A stretch of 12,052 nucleotides of DNA from an uncultured Ruminococcus sp. Lineage in GTDB: Bacteria; Bacillota; Clostridia; Oscillospirales; Ruminococcaceae. Made by a program: the position numbers and the translations under genes. A model generated the notes under the pieces. It had not been told where the DNA came from. It searched no databases and saw nothing but the letters and a program-made list of their open reading frames with translations. Positions 1 through 7,535 of this stretch are shown here, piece by piece (the stretch's first letter is position 1; each line of letters opens with the position of its first letter). The stretch is from the NCBI GenBank assembly GCA_947176565.1, contig CAMWRC010000014.1, positions 1 through 12,052 of the forward strand, read 5' to 3'.

Positions 1-741
1 ATAGACAGCAAAGCCGGTGATTCTTCACGTGAGATACTTCTCGTGCTTGATGCGACAACCGGACAGAATGCTGTCAGTCAGGCGAAGCTTTTCAGTGAAA
101 CTGCTCCGATTACAGGAATAGTCCTTACAAAGCTTGACGGCACGGCAAAGGGCGGTATTGTAATATCAATCAAGAATGAACTTGGAATACCGGTAAAGCT
201 TATCGGCGTGGGAGAAAAGATTGATGATTTACAGCCATTTGACAGCCGTATGTTTGTAGATGCTCTGTTTGACCTCGACGAGGCTAAACGGAAAGCAGCT
301 GAAAGAGCCGGAGAAAAAGAATCAGAAGAATCTGAAATTATTTCAGAGCCTGAATATATTCCTGAATCTGAATATGTTCATGAGCCTGAATTTGTTCCCG
401 AACCTGAATTTGTTCCTGAGCCTGAATTTATTCCCGAACCTGAATATATTCCTGAGTCTGAATATGTTCCTGAGCCTGAATTTATTCCCGAACCTGAATA
501 TATTCCTGAGTCTGAATATGTTCCTGAGCCTGAATTTATTCCCGAACCTGAATATACTCCTGAACCTGAATATATTCCTGAGCCTGAATTTACTCATGAA
601 TCTGAATCTGTTTCGGAAACTGAAAAAGAACAGGAATTTCAGGAAGAATCAGAAGAACCGGAAGAATCCGGCGGAAAACAGAAAAAGAAAGGCTTTTTCA
701 GCCGCTTATTCGGAAAGAAAGGTAAAAAGAAGAATGACTAA
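1..741 (+). CDS. ftsY: FtsY, signal recognition particle receptor GTPase (3' part only) with unusual repeat-bearing C-terminal tail
   Basis: The frame is open from base 1, so the gene starts upstream of the window. Seen: codons 15-94 carry the end of an SRP GTPase G domain, with [23 protein letters not shown] and [13 protein letters not shown]. The DATTGQNA and [10 protein letters not shown] forms are typical of FtsY rather than Ffh. FtsY is the membrane-associated receptor that docks ribosome-nascent chain-SRP complexes at the translocon. Odd: FtsY normally ends soon after the FVDALFD-type segment (about base 282), but here about 152 more residues follow. They comprise a charged linker, about fifteen acidic PE-rich hexapeptides (bases 343-612), a Glu-rich stretch, and a basic end containing [17 protein letters not shown]. 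In E. coli FtsY an acidic A domain and a similar KKRGFFSWLGFG membrane segment sit at the N terminus. I infer the tail is a relocated membrane-anchoring module. The stop overlaps the rdgB start by 8 bases. Confidence 0.93.
   Translation: MDSKAGDSSREILLVLDATTGQNAVSQAKLFSETAPITGIVLTKLDGTAKGGIVISIKNELGIPVKLIGVGEKIDDLQPFDSRMFVDALFDLDEAKRKAAERAGEKESEESEIISEPEYIPESEYVHEPEFVPEPEFVPEPEFIPEPEYIPESEYVPEPEFIPEPEYIPESEYVPEPEFIPEPEYTPEPEYIPEPEFTHESESVSETEKEQEFQEESEEPEESGGKQKKKGFFSRLFGKKGKKKND
343..612 (+). repeat. In-frame 18-bp tandem repeat encoding acidic hexapeptides in FtsY tail
   Basis: Fifteen consecutive 18-base units encode variants of P-E-P/S-E-Y/F-I/V (for example [18 protein letters not shown]). 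A higher-order period of 54 bases is present: bases 411-502 match bases 465-556 exactly, about 92 bases, which indicates recent duplication. Outer units have diverged (catgag..., catgaa...). Because the unit is a multiple of three, gain or loss of copies would change tail length without a frameshift. The repeats also keep other frames open, giving spurious ORFs on both strands. Confidence 0.95.
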
Positions 742-1318
742 AATTGTTATGGCTACAAATAATGCTGGCAAACTCCGTGAGGCTATGGAAATACTTGCTC
801 CGCTGGGAATTGAGGTAATCTCACAGAAAGCCGCCGGCGCAGACTGCGAACCGGAGGAAAACGGTTCGACATTTGCCGAAAATGCGATGATTAAAGCAAA
901 GGCAGTGTATGACATTGTGAAAATTCCTGTTTTAGCTGATGACAGCGGACTTTGTGTAGATGCTCTCGACGGCAGACCCGGAGTATATTCCGCAAGATAT
1001 GCGCCGAAAGGTACGGAATGCGAAACTCTCCTGAATGAAATGAAAGATATTCCGGAAGATAAACGCAGTGCATCATTTCAGTGTGTGATTGCATATATCG
1101 ACAATAACAGGAAGTTTACTGTTTCTGGAAGATGTGACGGAAGTATCGGATATGAAAAGCGAGGTACAAACGGTTTCGGATATGACCCTGTATTCATGTA
1201 CGGCAGTAAGTCAATGGCTGAAATGACCGCCGATGAAAAAAATGAAATCAGCCACAGAGGCAGAGCTATGAAAGCATTCTGTGAAATGCTCGGAAAGGAT
1301 TTTCAGGAAATTCTTTAA
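734..1318 (+). CDS. rdgB: RdgB/HAM1-type XTP/dITP diphosphatase
   Basis: A 194-residue protein, the usual size for the Ham1/RdgB family. The enzyme hydrolyses non-canonical purine triphosphates (XTP, dITP, ITP) to the monophosphate and pyrophosphate, keeping them out of DNA and RNA. Motifs seen: [10 protein letters not shown] at residues 7-16 (the SxNxGK substrate loop), FAENA at 47-51, ADDSGL at 68-73 (metal and catalytic Asp), [11 protein letters not shown] at 80-90, [11 protein letters not shown] at 144-154 and SHRGRA at 173-178. ATG 734 gives the canonical N terminus [10 protein letters not shown] and overlaps the ftsY stop by 8 bases; a weak SD (AAAGG, 718-722) lies within ftsY. The frame stays open far upstream (to base 260) only because it runs across the ftsY repeats, so a longer start would be wrong. 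Probably translationally coupled to ftsY. Confidence 0.95.
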   Translation: MTKIVMATNNAGKLREAMEILAPLGIEVISQKAAGADCEPEENGSTFAENAMIKAKAVYDIVKIPVLADDSGLCVDALDGRPGVYSARYAPKGTECETLLNEMKDIPEDKRSASFQCVIAYIDNNRKFTVSGRCDGSIGYEKRGTNGFGYDPVFMYGSKSMAEMTADEKNEISHRGRAMKAFCEMLGKDFQEIL

Positions 1319-1332
1319 AAAATTGCGAAAAA

Positions 1333-1338
1333 AGGTGA
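1333..1338 (+). promoter_or_regulatory. Ribosome binding site deciding the yhbY start
   Basis: AGGTGA complements the 16S rRNA 3' end. It ends directly before ATG 1339 but is well spaced from ATG 1345, favouring the second ATG. Confidence 0.6.
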
Positions 1339-1344
1339 ATGAAT

Positions 1345-1650
1345 ATGCTTACAAGTAAACAACGTGCATATCTCCGCGGTATTGCCGCAGAATATGATAC
1401 TATTTTTCAGATTGGCAAGGGCGGTGTTACTGAAATACTGTGCAGTCAGGTAAATGAGGCTCTCCGCAAAAGAGAACTGATAAAACTGCGTGTTCTTGAC
1501 AATTCCGGCTGGACTGCAAGAGAAGCTGCTGACGCAGTAGCCGGACAGACTGATTCGGACGTAGTTCAGGTAATCGGAAACAAATTCGTTCTGTTCAGGC
1601 GCAATCCGAAAGAACCCGTTATAGAGAATATTCCGAAAGCTGCAAAATGA
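1345..1650 (+). CDS. yhbY: YhbY/YqeI family CRM-domain RNA-binding protein
   Basis: A 101-residue protein made almost entirely of one CRS1-YhbY (CRM) domain. Seen: LTSKQRAYLRG at the start, the GxxG-type loop IGKGG at residues 23-27, RELIKLRV at 43-50 and VQVIGNKFVLFR at 74-85. Family members bind RNA and associate with pre-50S ribosomal particles, so a role in large-subunit assembly is expected. The start is chosen at ATG 1345 because the SD AGGTGA (1333-1338) sits about 7-9 bases upstream and the protein then begins MLTSKQ, as I recall for B. subtilis YqeI. The in-frame ATG at 1339 directly abuts the SD. The stop overlaps nadD by four bases (ATGA). The yhbY-nadD-yqeK order is a common Gram-positive cluster. 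Confidence 0.93.
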   Translation: MLTSKQRAYLRGIAAEYDTIFQIGKGGVTEILCSQVNEALRKRELIKLRVLDNSGWTAREAADAVAGQTDSDVVQVIGNKFVLFRRNPKEPVIENIPKAAK

Positions 1651-2243
1651 GAATCGGAATATACGGCGGAAGTTTCAATCCCGTCCATAACGGACACATA
1701 CATCTTGCATTATCTGCGGCGGAGGAACTGAATCTTGACAGAATATATCTTGTTCCATCGCTTATCAGTCCGCACCGTTCAAGTGCGGAATACGCACCGG
1801 CAGAGAACAGACTGGAAATGCTCAGGCTTGCCTGTCGGGTATCCGAAAAACTCGGCGTATGCGACTATGAAATCCGCAGCTGCCGTAAGAGCTATACTTT
1901 CTATACGGTTGAGGAGTTTCGCAGACGTTTTCCGAACGATGAACTTTTTCTTCTTGTGGGTAGTGATATGCTGCTCTGTTTTGAGACATGGTACAGATTT
2001 GAGGATATTCTGAACAGCGTATCCCTTGCGGTTGTGTCACGCAGAAACGGCGATATGGACGAACTTAACAGAAAAGCTGTTTCCCTGTGTAAATTCGGAA
2101 GAATTATCCTGTGTCAGGCTTCACCGGTTGAAATATCATCTACCGAAATCAGAAAAAAAATTCGGGAAAATCAAAATTTCTCTTGCTATCTTGACAAAAA
2201 TGTAGTACAATATATAACGTCCAGTAATTTATATTCGAGGTGA
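1647..2243 (+). CDS. nadD: NadD, nicotinate-nucleotide adenylyltransferase
   Basis: A 198-residue nucleotidyltransferase of the HxGH family, a normal length for NadD. It adenylates nicotinate mononucleotide with ATP to form deamido-NAD in the common NAD pathway. Seen: GGSFNPVHNGH at residues 7-17 (ATP-binding HxGH-type motif), a VPSLISPHRSS segment corresponding to the KPPHK region of homologues but less basic, LLVGSDMLLCFETWYRF in the middle, and SSTEIRKKIR from residue 164 (the ISSTxIR signature). The start codon overlaps the yhbY stop as ATGA, so translation is probably coupled. The end overlaps the upstream alternative GTG of yqeK. The NadD-YqeK pairing is recurrent in Firmicutes. Confidence 0.95.
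   Translation: MRIGIYGGSFNPVHNGHIHLALSAAEELNLDRIYLVPSLISPHRSSAEYAPAENRLEMLRLACRVSEKLGVCDYEIRSCRKSYTFYTVEEFRRRFPNDELFLLVGSDMLLCFETWYRFEDILNSVSLAVVSRRNGDMDELNRKAVSLCKFGRIILCQASPVEISSTEIRKKIRENQNFSCYLDKNVVQYITSSNLYSR
2191..2218 (+). promoter_or_regulatory. Possible internal sigma-A promoter at the end of nadD
   Basis: TTGACA (2191-2196) and TATAAC (2213-2218) are separated by 16 bases inside the last codons of nadD. If active it would give yqeK and downstream genes extra transcription. The region is AT-rich, so chance occurrence is possible. Confidence 0.35.
2237..2243 (+). promoter_or_regulatory. Ribosome binding site of yqeK implying a TTG start
   Basis: GAGGTGA lies 5-8 bases before TTG 2249 and overlaps the alternative GTG 2240, so it can serve only the TTG. 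It also overlaps the nadD stop (2241-2243). Confidence 0.55.
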
Positions 2244-2248
2244 GAGTT

Positions 2249-2836
2249 TTGTTCTACAATACCGATGATAAAAAGAAATATCTGAAAGATAATCTTTCAT
2301 CGAAAAGATACCAGCATTCCCTTAATGTTGCCGCTGAATGCAGAAAGCTTGCGGAAAAATACGGAGAAGACCCCGATAAGGCATACTTTGCCGGACTTCT
2401 CCATGATGTCTGCAAGGAACTCCCTTCCGCAGAACAGCGGCGGCTTGTTGAGGAAAGCGGATTTACAGTCTGTCGTGAGGAACTGGATACCCGTTCGCTG
2501 TGGCACGCTGTAGCCGGCGCGTATTTTATAAAGACGCGTTTCGGCGTTGAGGATATTGATATTATCAATTCTGTCCGTTTCCATACTGTCGGACGAGCCG
2601 GAATGACACGTCTTGAGGAGATTGTCTATCTCGCCGATATTGTTTCCGCAGACCGTGACTACAAGGACGTTGATAAAATGCGCAGGATAGTATATACAGA
2701 CCTAAATGAAGCAATGCTTGCCGTTCTTACATTTTCGATAAAAAGCGTAATAAAAAAAGGCGGCGTTCTCCCACCTTGTACTGTTGAGGGATATAATTTC
2801 TACAGACGACTGCTTAAAGAAGAAAAAAAGAAATAA
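2249..2836 (+). CDS. yqeK: YqeK family HD-domain Ap4A hydrolase
   Basis: A protein of about 195 residues with a single HD phosphohydrolase domain. Seen (numbering from TTG 2249): RYQHSLNV with His23, the LLHDVCKEL HD doublet His52-Asp53, WHAVAGAYF with His86, and YLADIVSADRDY later with the further Asp. YqeK enzymes are reported to cleave diadenosine tetraphosphate symmetrically to ADP in Gram-positives; that function is taken from the family. Start choice: the SD GAGGTGA (2237-2243) is well spaced for TTG 2249, giving (M)FYNTDDKKKY. A GTG at 2240 in the same frame lies inside that SD and has no SD of its own, but cannot be excluded. No ATG start is available near the N terminus. It follows nadD, its usual neighbour, and ends 11 bases before the LCP gene. 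Confidence 0.9.
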   Translation: MFYNTDDKKKYLKDNLSSKRYQHSLNVAAECRKLAEKYGEDPDKAYFAGLLHDVCKELPSAEQRRLVEESGFTVCREELDTRSLWHAVAGAYFIKTRFGVEDIDIINSVRFHTVGRAGMTRLEEIVYLADIVSADRDYKDVDKMRRIVYTDLNEAMLAVLTFSIKSVIKKGGVLPPCTVEGYNFYRRLLKEEKKK

Positions 2837-2847
2837 AGAGGGCAAAA

Positions 2848-4332
2848 ATGGAAAATAATGAATTTAATTCCGAGGATAGACCTAAGCCGCTGAGAACTCT
2901 TGCAAGACTGAACAATACCGGTGAGTATCATGGTCAGCATGAAGCCGAACCGCCGCAGCATCGCAGAAAAAAGGCTGAACCGCGTAAAGGTGTAAAAAGA
3001 AAAAAATCACGTGCGTATGCAGAATCCGCTGTTCCGGACGGTCGGAGCAGGAAAAAGAAAAAATCAAAAAATCAAAAATTAAAAAGCAGAGAATTAAAAA
3101 TTAGAAAATTCAAGAATCAGGAATCAGAGAGCGAAGTCACAACAAAAGCCGGAAGAATCGGAAACAAAACTATACAAATTGTGTCGATTATATCAACTCT
3201 GGTCATCGTTGTGCTTATGGTACTGAATATGCCTATATGCCTCGACAATGAAAACGGCGGAAATATTTCTCTTGTCACTTTTTTCAAAAATATGCAGCCG
3301 GCTGCTATGGAGGGCAAACTTAACAAGGATAATATCAATCTGAATGTTAATCCTGACGCTGTTGATGAAGATTTCAACGACGGTCTTGACCTGCCGCAGC
3401 TTATTGAGGGTCAGTACAGTATTCTTTTCCTCGGATTTGACGAAGAAGAATTTAATACTGACGTAATGTGGGTCGTACAGTTCGACATCGGTCACGGCGG
3501 ACTCAATATACTACAGATTCCGCGTGATACCTGTCTGCCGGATTATACCGCAAGTGTTACACGTAAATTCAACAGCATATACTCTATGGGAGACCCGACT
3601 ATCATGCCGCCTATTCAGCGTACTGTAAACGCTGTTCAGGAAAATTTCGGAATCCCTATAGATGCCTATGTAACTACCGCCTGTTTCGATATTGTGGATA
3701 TAGTCAATATTATCGGCGGAATCCCGATGCACGTCGAAAATGAGATAATCTATGAGGCAGACAAGATAATACCTGAGGGCGACATCGTGCTTACCGGAGA
3801 ACAGGCTGAATGGTTCGTCCGATTCCGTCGGGAATGGATACAGGGAGATATCGGACGTATGCAGAATCAGCGTAAATTCATGGCGGCTGCAATGCAGAAG
3901 CTTTTCTCTATCGTTGAGAATGAGGGACGGCTGAAACTGTACAGCTATATAAAAGAAATATACGATAAGGGTCTTCTGTATACAGACCTCTCTATCGGCG
4001 ATTTGGGAAAGATAGCCGATTTTGCATCAACAATAAATATGGACGAAGTACAGGTGAATATGATTCCGGGTGAGGATGCGAAATTTTACGCCGCCGACGG
4101 AAATATATATGATGTCTATTCGGTTCATAAAGAGGCTACTATTGAACTGCTCAACAAATACTATCGTCCGTATCAGAAAGATATGACGGAGGAAGACACA
4201 TCTATTGTGGAGCTTATAACTGAATATCAGTACGAACTCTATGACGATACCGGAGCTACTCTTGATGATATTGAGGACGCTACAGAGCCTATGAGAGACC
4301 CAAGCAAAAAACCATGGTGGAAGGAAGATTGA
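2848..4332 (+). CDS. LytR-CpsA-Psr (LCP) family cell-wall polymer ligase/regulator
   Basis: A 494-residue membrane protein. Seen: a very basic, Lys/Arg-rich N-terminal region (residues 1-108, predicted cytoplasmic), one transmembrane helix at about 109-131 (IVSIISTLVIVVLMVLNM), an extracellular linker, and an LCP domain at about 190-350. LCP motifs include LFLGFDEE near 194, ILQIPRDTCLPDY (Arg226, Asp227), NSIYSMGD near 242, DIVDIVNIIGGIPMHV near 281, and WFVRFRREWIQGDIGRMQNQRKF from 322 with the conserved arginines. LCP enzymes transfer undecaprenyl-phosphate-linked polymers (teichoic acids, capsule, other glycans) onto peptidoglycan or protein. The substrate cannot be told from sequence. 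The SD AGAGGG precedes ATG 2848. It is followed 2 bases later by rsfS. The roughly 108-residue basic tail is longer than in most LCP proteins I know. Confidence 0.92.
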   Translation: MENNEFNSEDRPKPLRTLARLNNTGEYHGQHEAEPPQHRRKKAEPRKGVKRKKSRAYAESAVPDGRSRKKKKSKNQKLKSRELKIRKFKNQESESEVTTKAGRIGNKTIQIVSIISTLVIVVLMVLNMPICLDNENGGNISLVTFFKNMQPAAMEGKLNKDNINLNVNPDAVDEDFNDGLDLPQLIEGQYSILFLGFDEEEFNTDVMWVVQFDIGHGGLNILQIPRDTCLPDYTASVTRKFNSIYSMGDPTIMPPIQRTVNAVQENFGIPIDAYVTTACFDIVDIVNIIGGIPMHVENEIIYEADKIIPEGDIVLTGEQAEWFVRFRREWIQGDIGRMQNQRKFMAAAMQKLFSIVENEGRLKLYSYIKEIYDKGLLYTDLSIGDLGKIADFASTINMDEVQVNMIPGEDAKFYAADGNIYDVYSVHKEATIELLNKYYRPYQKDMTEEDTSIVELITEYQYELYDDTGATLDDIEDATEPMRDPSKKPWWKED

Positions 4333-4334
4333 CA

Positions 4335-4703
4335 ATGACACAGCAGGAAAAACTGAATCTTATTATCAGAACTCTTGACAGCAAACGCGGAGAGGATATT
4401 CAGGCACTTAAAATTTCAGACCTGACAATCCTTGCGGATTATTTTGTAATCGCAAACGGAACAAGTAATACTCATGCGCGCACCCTTGCGGACGAAGTGG
4501 AATTTCAGCTCTCACAGAACGGTACAGAACCCGAAAGACGTGAGGCCGATACCGGAAATACTTGGATAATACTTGATTACGGCGATATTATTGTTCACGT
4601 TTTCCATAAGGAAGCACGTAATTTCTATAAACTTGAGGGCGTATGGGCAGACGGAGAAAGAATTGATATTGATATGCTTCTTACTCAGGAGAATGAACAA
4701 TGA
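4335..4703 (+). CDS. rsfS: RsfS, ribosome silencing factor (Iojap/YbeB family)
   Basis: A 122-residue protein that is one full RsfS/Iojap domain. It binds ribosomal protein uL14 on the 50S subunit and blocks 30S joining when nutrients are short. Seen: ADYFVIANGTSNTHA at residues 34-48, NTWIILDYGDIIVHVF at 75-90 and FYKLEGVWAD at 97-106, all signature segments. The start at ATG 4335 is preferred because the SD GGAAGA (4323-4328) precedes it well and the protein then begins MTQQEKLN. An in-frame ATG at 4314 lies inside the LCP gene and has no SD. The stop overlaps the next gene as ATGA. The yqeK-LCP-rsfS order recurs in Clostridia as far as I know. Confidence 0.95.
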   Translation: MTQQEKLNLIIRTLDSKRGEDIQALKISDLTILADYFVIANGTSNTHARTLADEVEFQLSQNGTEPERREADTGNTWIILDYGDIIVHVFHKEARNFYKLEGVWADGERIDIDMLLTQENEQ

Positions 4704-5065
4704 AGACAAATAATCAGACCGGCAGGAACTATGTAATTATTATAGGAATATATATGCTTGCAAAGGCTGTATTGAATATGATAATCGGCGGAGGTTTCAA
4801 TCTCGGTGATGTTATTTTCGCAGTTATAGCGACAGCCGCAATGTACAGCGGTCTACAGTATCTCAATATTGCCGTGGCTGCGCTTATCGCACTTTCAGTA
4901 GTGACAAATATGGGCTATAATCTTACACATCTGCCGTCAACGCTGATTTATCTTATTGAAGCAGTCGTTGACGCCGGAGCTGTTGTACTGCTTGTTGTAC
5001 AGAAAGACATAAAAGAACATTTTACAAATCAGTACAGCGAGATTTCATCGCTGTTCAGGAAATAA
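4700..5065 (+). CDS. Small four-helix membrane protein of unknown function
   Basis: A 121-residue protein that I do not recognise. Seen: a short polar N terminus, then four hydrophobic stretches at about residues 11-29, 36-50, 54-70 and 80-100 (the last VVDAGAVVLLVVQKD), then a charged C-terminal tail of about 20 residues. There are no cysteines, catalytic signatures or signal-peptidase site. Its ATG overlaps the rsfS stop by four bases and leuS begins 35 bases after its end, so it is almost certainly co-expressed with both. Codon and base use match the neighbours, indicating a native gene. The context (ribosome silencing, leucyl-tRNA synthesis, LCP ligase) does not settle a function. Confidence 0.8.
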   Translation: MKTNNQTGRNYVIIIGIYMLAKAVLNMIIGGGFNLGDVIFAVIATAAMYSGLQYLNIAVAALIALSVVTNMGYNLTHLPSTLIYLIEAVVDAGAVVLLVVQKDIKEHFTNQYSEISSLFRK

Positions 5066-5100
5066 TCATAAATTATAAACTATAAAAGGAATGATGAAAA

Positions 5101-7506
5101 ATGGGCAAGTATGATTTTAAATCTGTTGAATCCAAATGGCAGAATTACTGGGAGGAAAACGATACTTTCAAGGCTTCTGATGACTACAGAAAAAAGAAAT
5201 TCTATGGTCTGGTGGAATTTCCTTATCCGTCAGGTCATGGAATGCACGTAGGTCATATCAAGGCTTATTCCGGTCTCGAAGTAATAAGCCGCAAACGCCG
5301 TATGGAGGGATATAACGTCCTGTTTCCGATAGGATTTGATGCCTACGGTCTGCCGACGGAAAATACAGCTATAAAGGATAATATCCACCCGCGTATAGTT
5401 ACTGACAGGAATATCGAAAAGTTCACACAGCAGCTTAAAACAGTCGGATTCTCATTTGACTGGTCAAGAGTGATTGATACGACTGAGGAAAATTATTATA
5501 AATGGACACAGTGGATATTCCTTAAAATGTTCGAGAAAGGACTCGTTTTCCGTGACAAGACTAATGTAAACTACTGCCCCAGCTGCAAGGTTGTTCTCTC
5601 AAATGAGGATTCACAGGGTGGAAAATGTGATATATGCCACAGTGAAATTGTTCAGAAAACAAAGGAAGTCTGGTATCTCCGCATTACTGAATATGCCGAT
5701 AAGCTTCTTAAAGGGCTTGAGGAAGTGGATTATCTCCCGAATGTCAGACTCCAGCAGGAAAACTGGATTGGAAAATCCACCGGCGCATTTGTAAACTTTA
5801 AAATCAAGGAGCAGGACGAAAAGCTCCGTATTTATACAACACGTCCCGATACTCTTTACGGCGTGACATTCATGGTTATTGCTCCGGAACACCCGATTAT
5901 CCAGAAATACAGGGATTCAATCGCAAATATTCAGGCTCTTGACGATTACAGAAACGAATGCGCAAAGAAAAGCGAATTTGAAAGAACTCAGCTTGTCAAG
6001 GATAAAACAGGCGTGAAAATTGAGGGACTTACGGCTGTCAATCCCATTACCGGAAAAGAAATACCGGTATATATTTCAGACTATGTAATGATGGGCTATG
6101 GTACAGGCGCAATTATGGCTGTTCCGGCTCATGATACACGTGATTATGACTTTGCAAAGAAATTCGGAATTGATATTATCGAGGTAATCAAGGGCGGAGA
6201 TATTTCAAAAGAAGCCTATACAGGCGAGGGCGAACTCGTTAATTCCGGCGAACTCAACGGCATAAGCAATAAAAAAGATGCTGTTTCAAAGGCTCTTGAA
6301 ATTCTCGAAAAGCTGGGCTGCGGCGAAAAAGGCGTACAGTTCAGGATGAAGGACTGGGCATTCAACCGTCAGCGTTACTGGGGCGAACCGATTCCGATTG
6401 TTCATTGCGATACCTGCGGAATGGTTGCTGTTCCGTATGAGGAGCTTCCGCTGAAACTTCCGGAAGTCGAGAACTTTGAACCGGGTACGGACGGTGAAAG
6501 CCCTCTTGCAAAGATAGACAGCTTCGTGAAGTGCGATTGTCCAAAATGCGGAAAACCTGCAAGACGTGAAACCGATACAATGCCTCAGTGGGCAGGTTCG
6601 TCATGGTATTTCCTCCGCTACTGCGACCCGCACAATACTGATGAATTTGCATCACAGGAATCCCTGAAATACTGGCTGCCTGTTGACTGGTACAACGGCG
6701 GTATGGAACACGTTACACGTCATATGATTTACAGCCGGTTCTGGCATAAGTTCCTCTATGACCTCGGACTTGTTCCCGCTTCCGAACCATATGCAAAGAG
6801 AACAGCTCAGGGTCTTATTCTCGGTGAGGACGGAGAGAAGATGTCAAAAACACGCGGAAATGTCGTTGACCCTAATGACGTTGTTGAAGAATACGGCGCA
6901 GATGTTCTCCGTCTGTATGTCCTGTTCATGGGCGACTATGAAAAGGCTGCACCGTGGAGTAAGGCAAGCATAAAGGGCTGTAAACGCTTTATCGACAGAG
7001 TATGGGGGCTTCAGGATATTATGACTGAGGGTGAGGAATACAGCGATAGTCTGAAATCATTGTTCCACAAGACTATCAAAAAAGTCTCGGAAGATATTGA
7101 AGCAATGAAATTCAACACCGCAATTGCTGCTATGATGACGCTTATTAATGAGATTTACAATGCCGGAAGTATCACAAAGGCAGAACTCAGTGCATTTGTT
7201 ACAATGCTCTATCCGTTTGCTCCACACATTTCTGAGGAAATATACAATGCAGTATACGGAAAAATCCTCAGTGAACAGCCGTGGATAACTTATGATGAGG
7301 CTCTCTGCGCTGATGAAACTGTTGAAATCGTCGTTCAGGTAAACGGAAAACTTAAATCAAAGCTTAATATTCCTGTTTCATGCGACAAGGATTCTGTAAT
7401 CGCTATGGCTATGGCTGACAGCAAAGTACAGGAAGCTGTTGACGGAAAAAATGTTGTAAAACAGATATATGTACCAAATAAACTTGTTAATATTGTTGCA
7501 AAATAA
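5101..7506 (+). CDS. leuS: Leucyl-tRNA synthetase (LeuS)
   Basis: An 801-residue class I aminoacyl-tRNA synthetase, normal for bacterial LeuRS. It activates leucine with ATP and charges tRNA-Leu. Seen in order: the HIGH motif as HVGH at residues 49-52; a zinc knuckle with Cys159/Cys162 and Cys176/Cys179; the CP1 editing domain with TTRPDT (246-251) and AVPAHDTRDYDF, whose Asp345 matches the editing Asp of homologues; a second Cys cluster (436, 439, 478, 480, 483); DTMPQWAGSSWYFLRY; the KMSKS loop as KMSKT at 580-584; and a C-terminal tail ending in VQVNGKLKSKLNIPV and QIYVPNKLVNIVAK. SD AAAGGAATGA precedes ATG 5101. Only 35 bases separate it from the upstream gene, so there is no room for a leucine T-box leader here. 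No clear terminator follows. Confidence 0.98.
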   Translation: MGKYDFKSVESKWQNYWEENDTFKASDDYRKKKFYGLVEFPYPSGHGMHVGHIKAYSGLEVISRKRRMEGYNVLFPIGFDAYGLPTENTAIKDNIHPRIVTDRNIEKFTQQLKTVGFSFDWSRVIDTTEENYYKWTQWIFLKMFEKGLVFRDKTNVNYCPSCKVVLSNEDSQGGKCDICHSEIVQKTKEVWYLRITEYADKLLKGLEEVDYLPNVRLQQENWIGKSTGAFVNFKIKEQDEKLRIYTTRPDTLYGVTFMVIAPEHPIIQKYRDSIANIQALDDYRNECAKKSEFERTQLVKDKTGVKIEGLTAVNPITGKEIPVYISDYVMMGYGTGAIMAVPAHDTRDYDFAKKFGIDIIEVIKGGDISKEAYTGEGELVNSGELNGISNKKDAVSKALEILEKLGCGEKGVQFRMKDWAFNRQRYWGEPIPIVHCDTCGMVAVPYEELPLKLPEVENFEPGTDGESPLAKIDSFVKCDCPKCGKPARRETDTMPQWAGSSWYFLRYCDPHNTDEFASQESLKYWLPVDWYNGGMEHVTRHMIYSRFWHKFLYDLGLVPASEPYAKRTAQGLILGEDGEKMSKTRGNVVDPNDVVEEYGADVLRLYVLFMGDYEKAAPWSKASIKGCKRFIDRVWGLQDIMTEGEEYSDSLKSLFHKTIKKVSEDIEAMKFNTAIAAMMTLINEIYNAGSITKAELSAFVTMLYPFAPHISEEIYNAVYGKILSEQPWITYDEALCADETVEIVVQVNGKLKSKLNIPVSCDKDSVIAMAMADSKVQEAVDGKNVVKQIYVPNKLVNIVAK

Positions 7507-7535
7507 CGAAATTTTTGAAATTTCCAAAAACTTAC

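Noticed and set aside
343..597. Minus-strand ORF of Phe/Arg/Asn repeats
   Set aside because: It exists only because the 18-base repeat lacks stops on that strand. No SD or family signature.
343..612. Repeat block considered as a CRISPR or other spaced array
   Set aside because: Units are contiguous 18-mers with no spacers and stay in frame with ftsY, so this is protein-coding repeat.
260..733. Open reading frame upstream of and in frame with rdgB, encoding Leu/Asn/Phe repeats
   Set aside because: It is the second frame of the ftsY 18-base repeat. The canonical RdgB N terminus begins at 734, and ftsY has clear family homology in the other frame.
7508..7524. Inverted repeat GAAATT/AATTTC after leuS as a terminator
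   Set aside because: The stem is six A-T-rich pairs and is followed by CAAAAAC, not a T-run. No support for termination.
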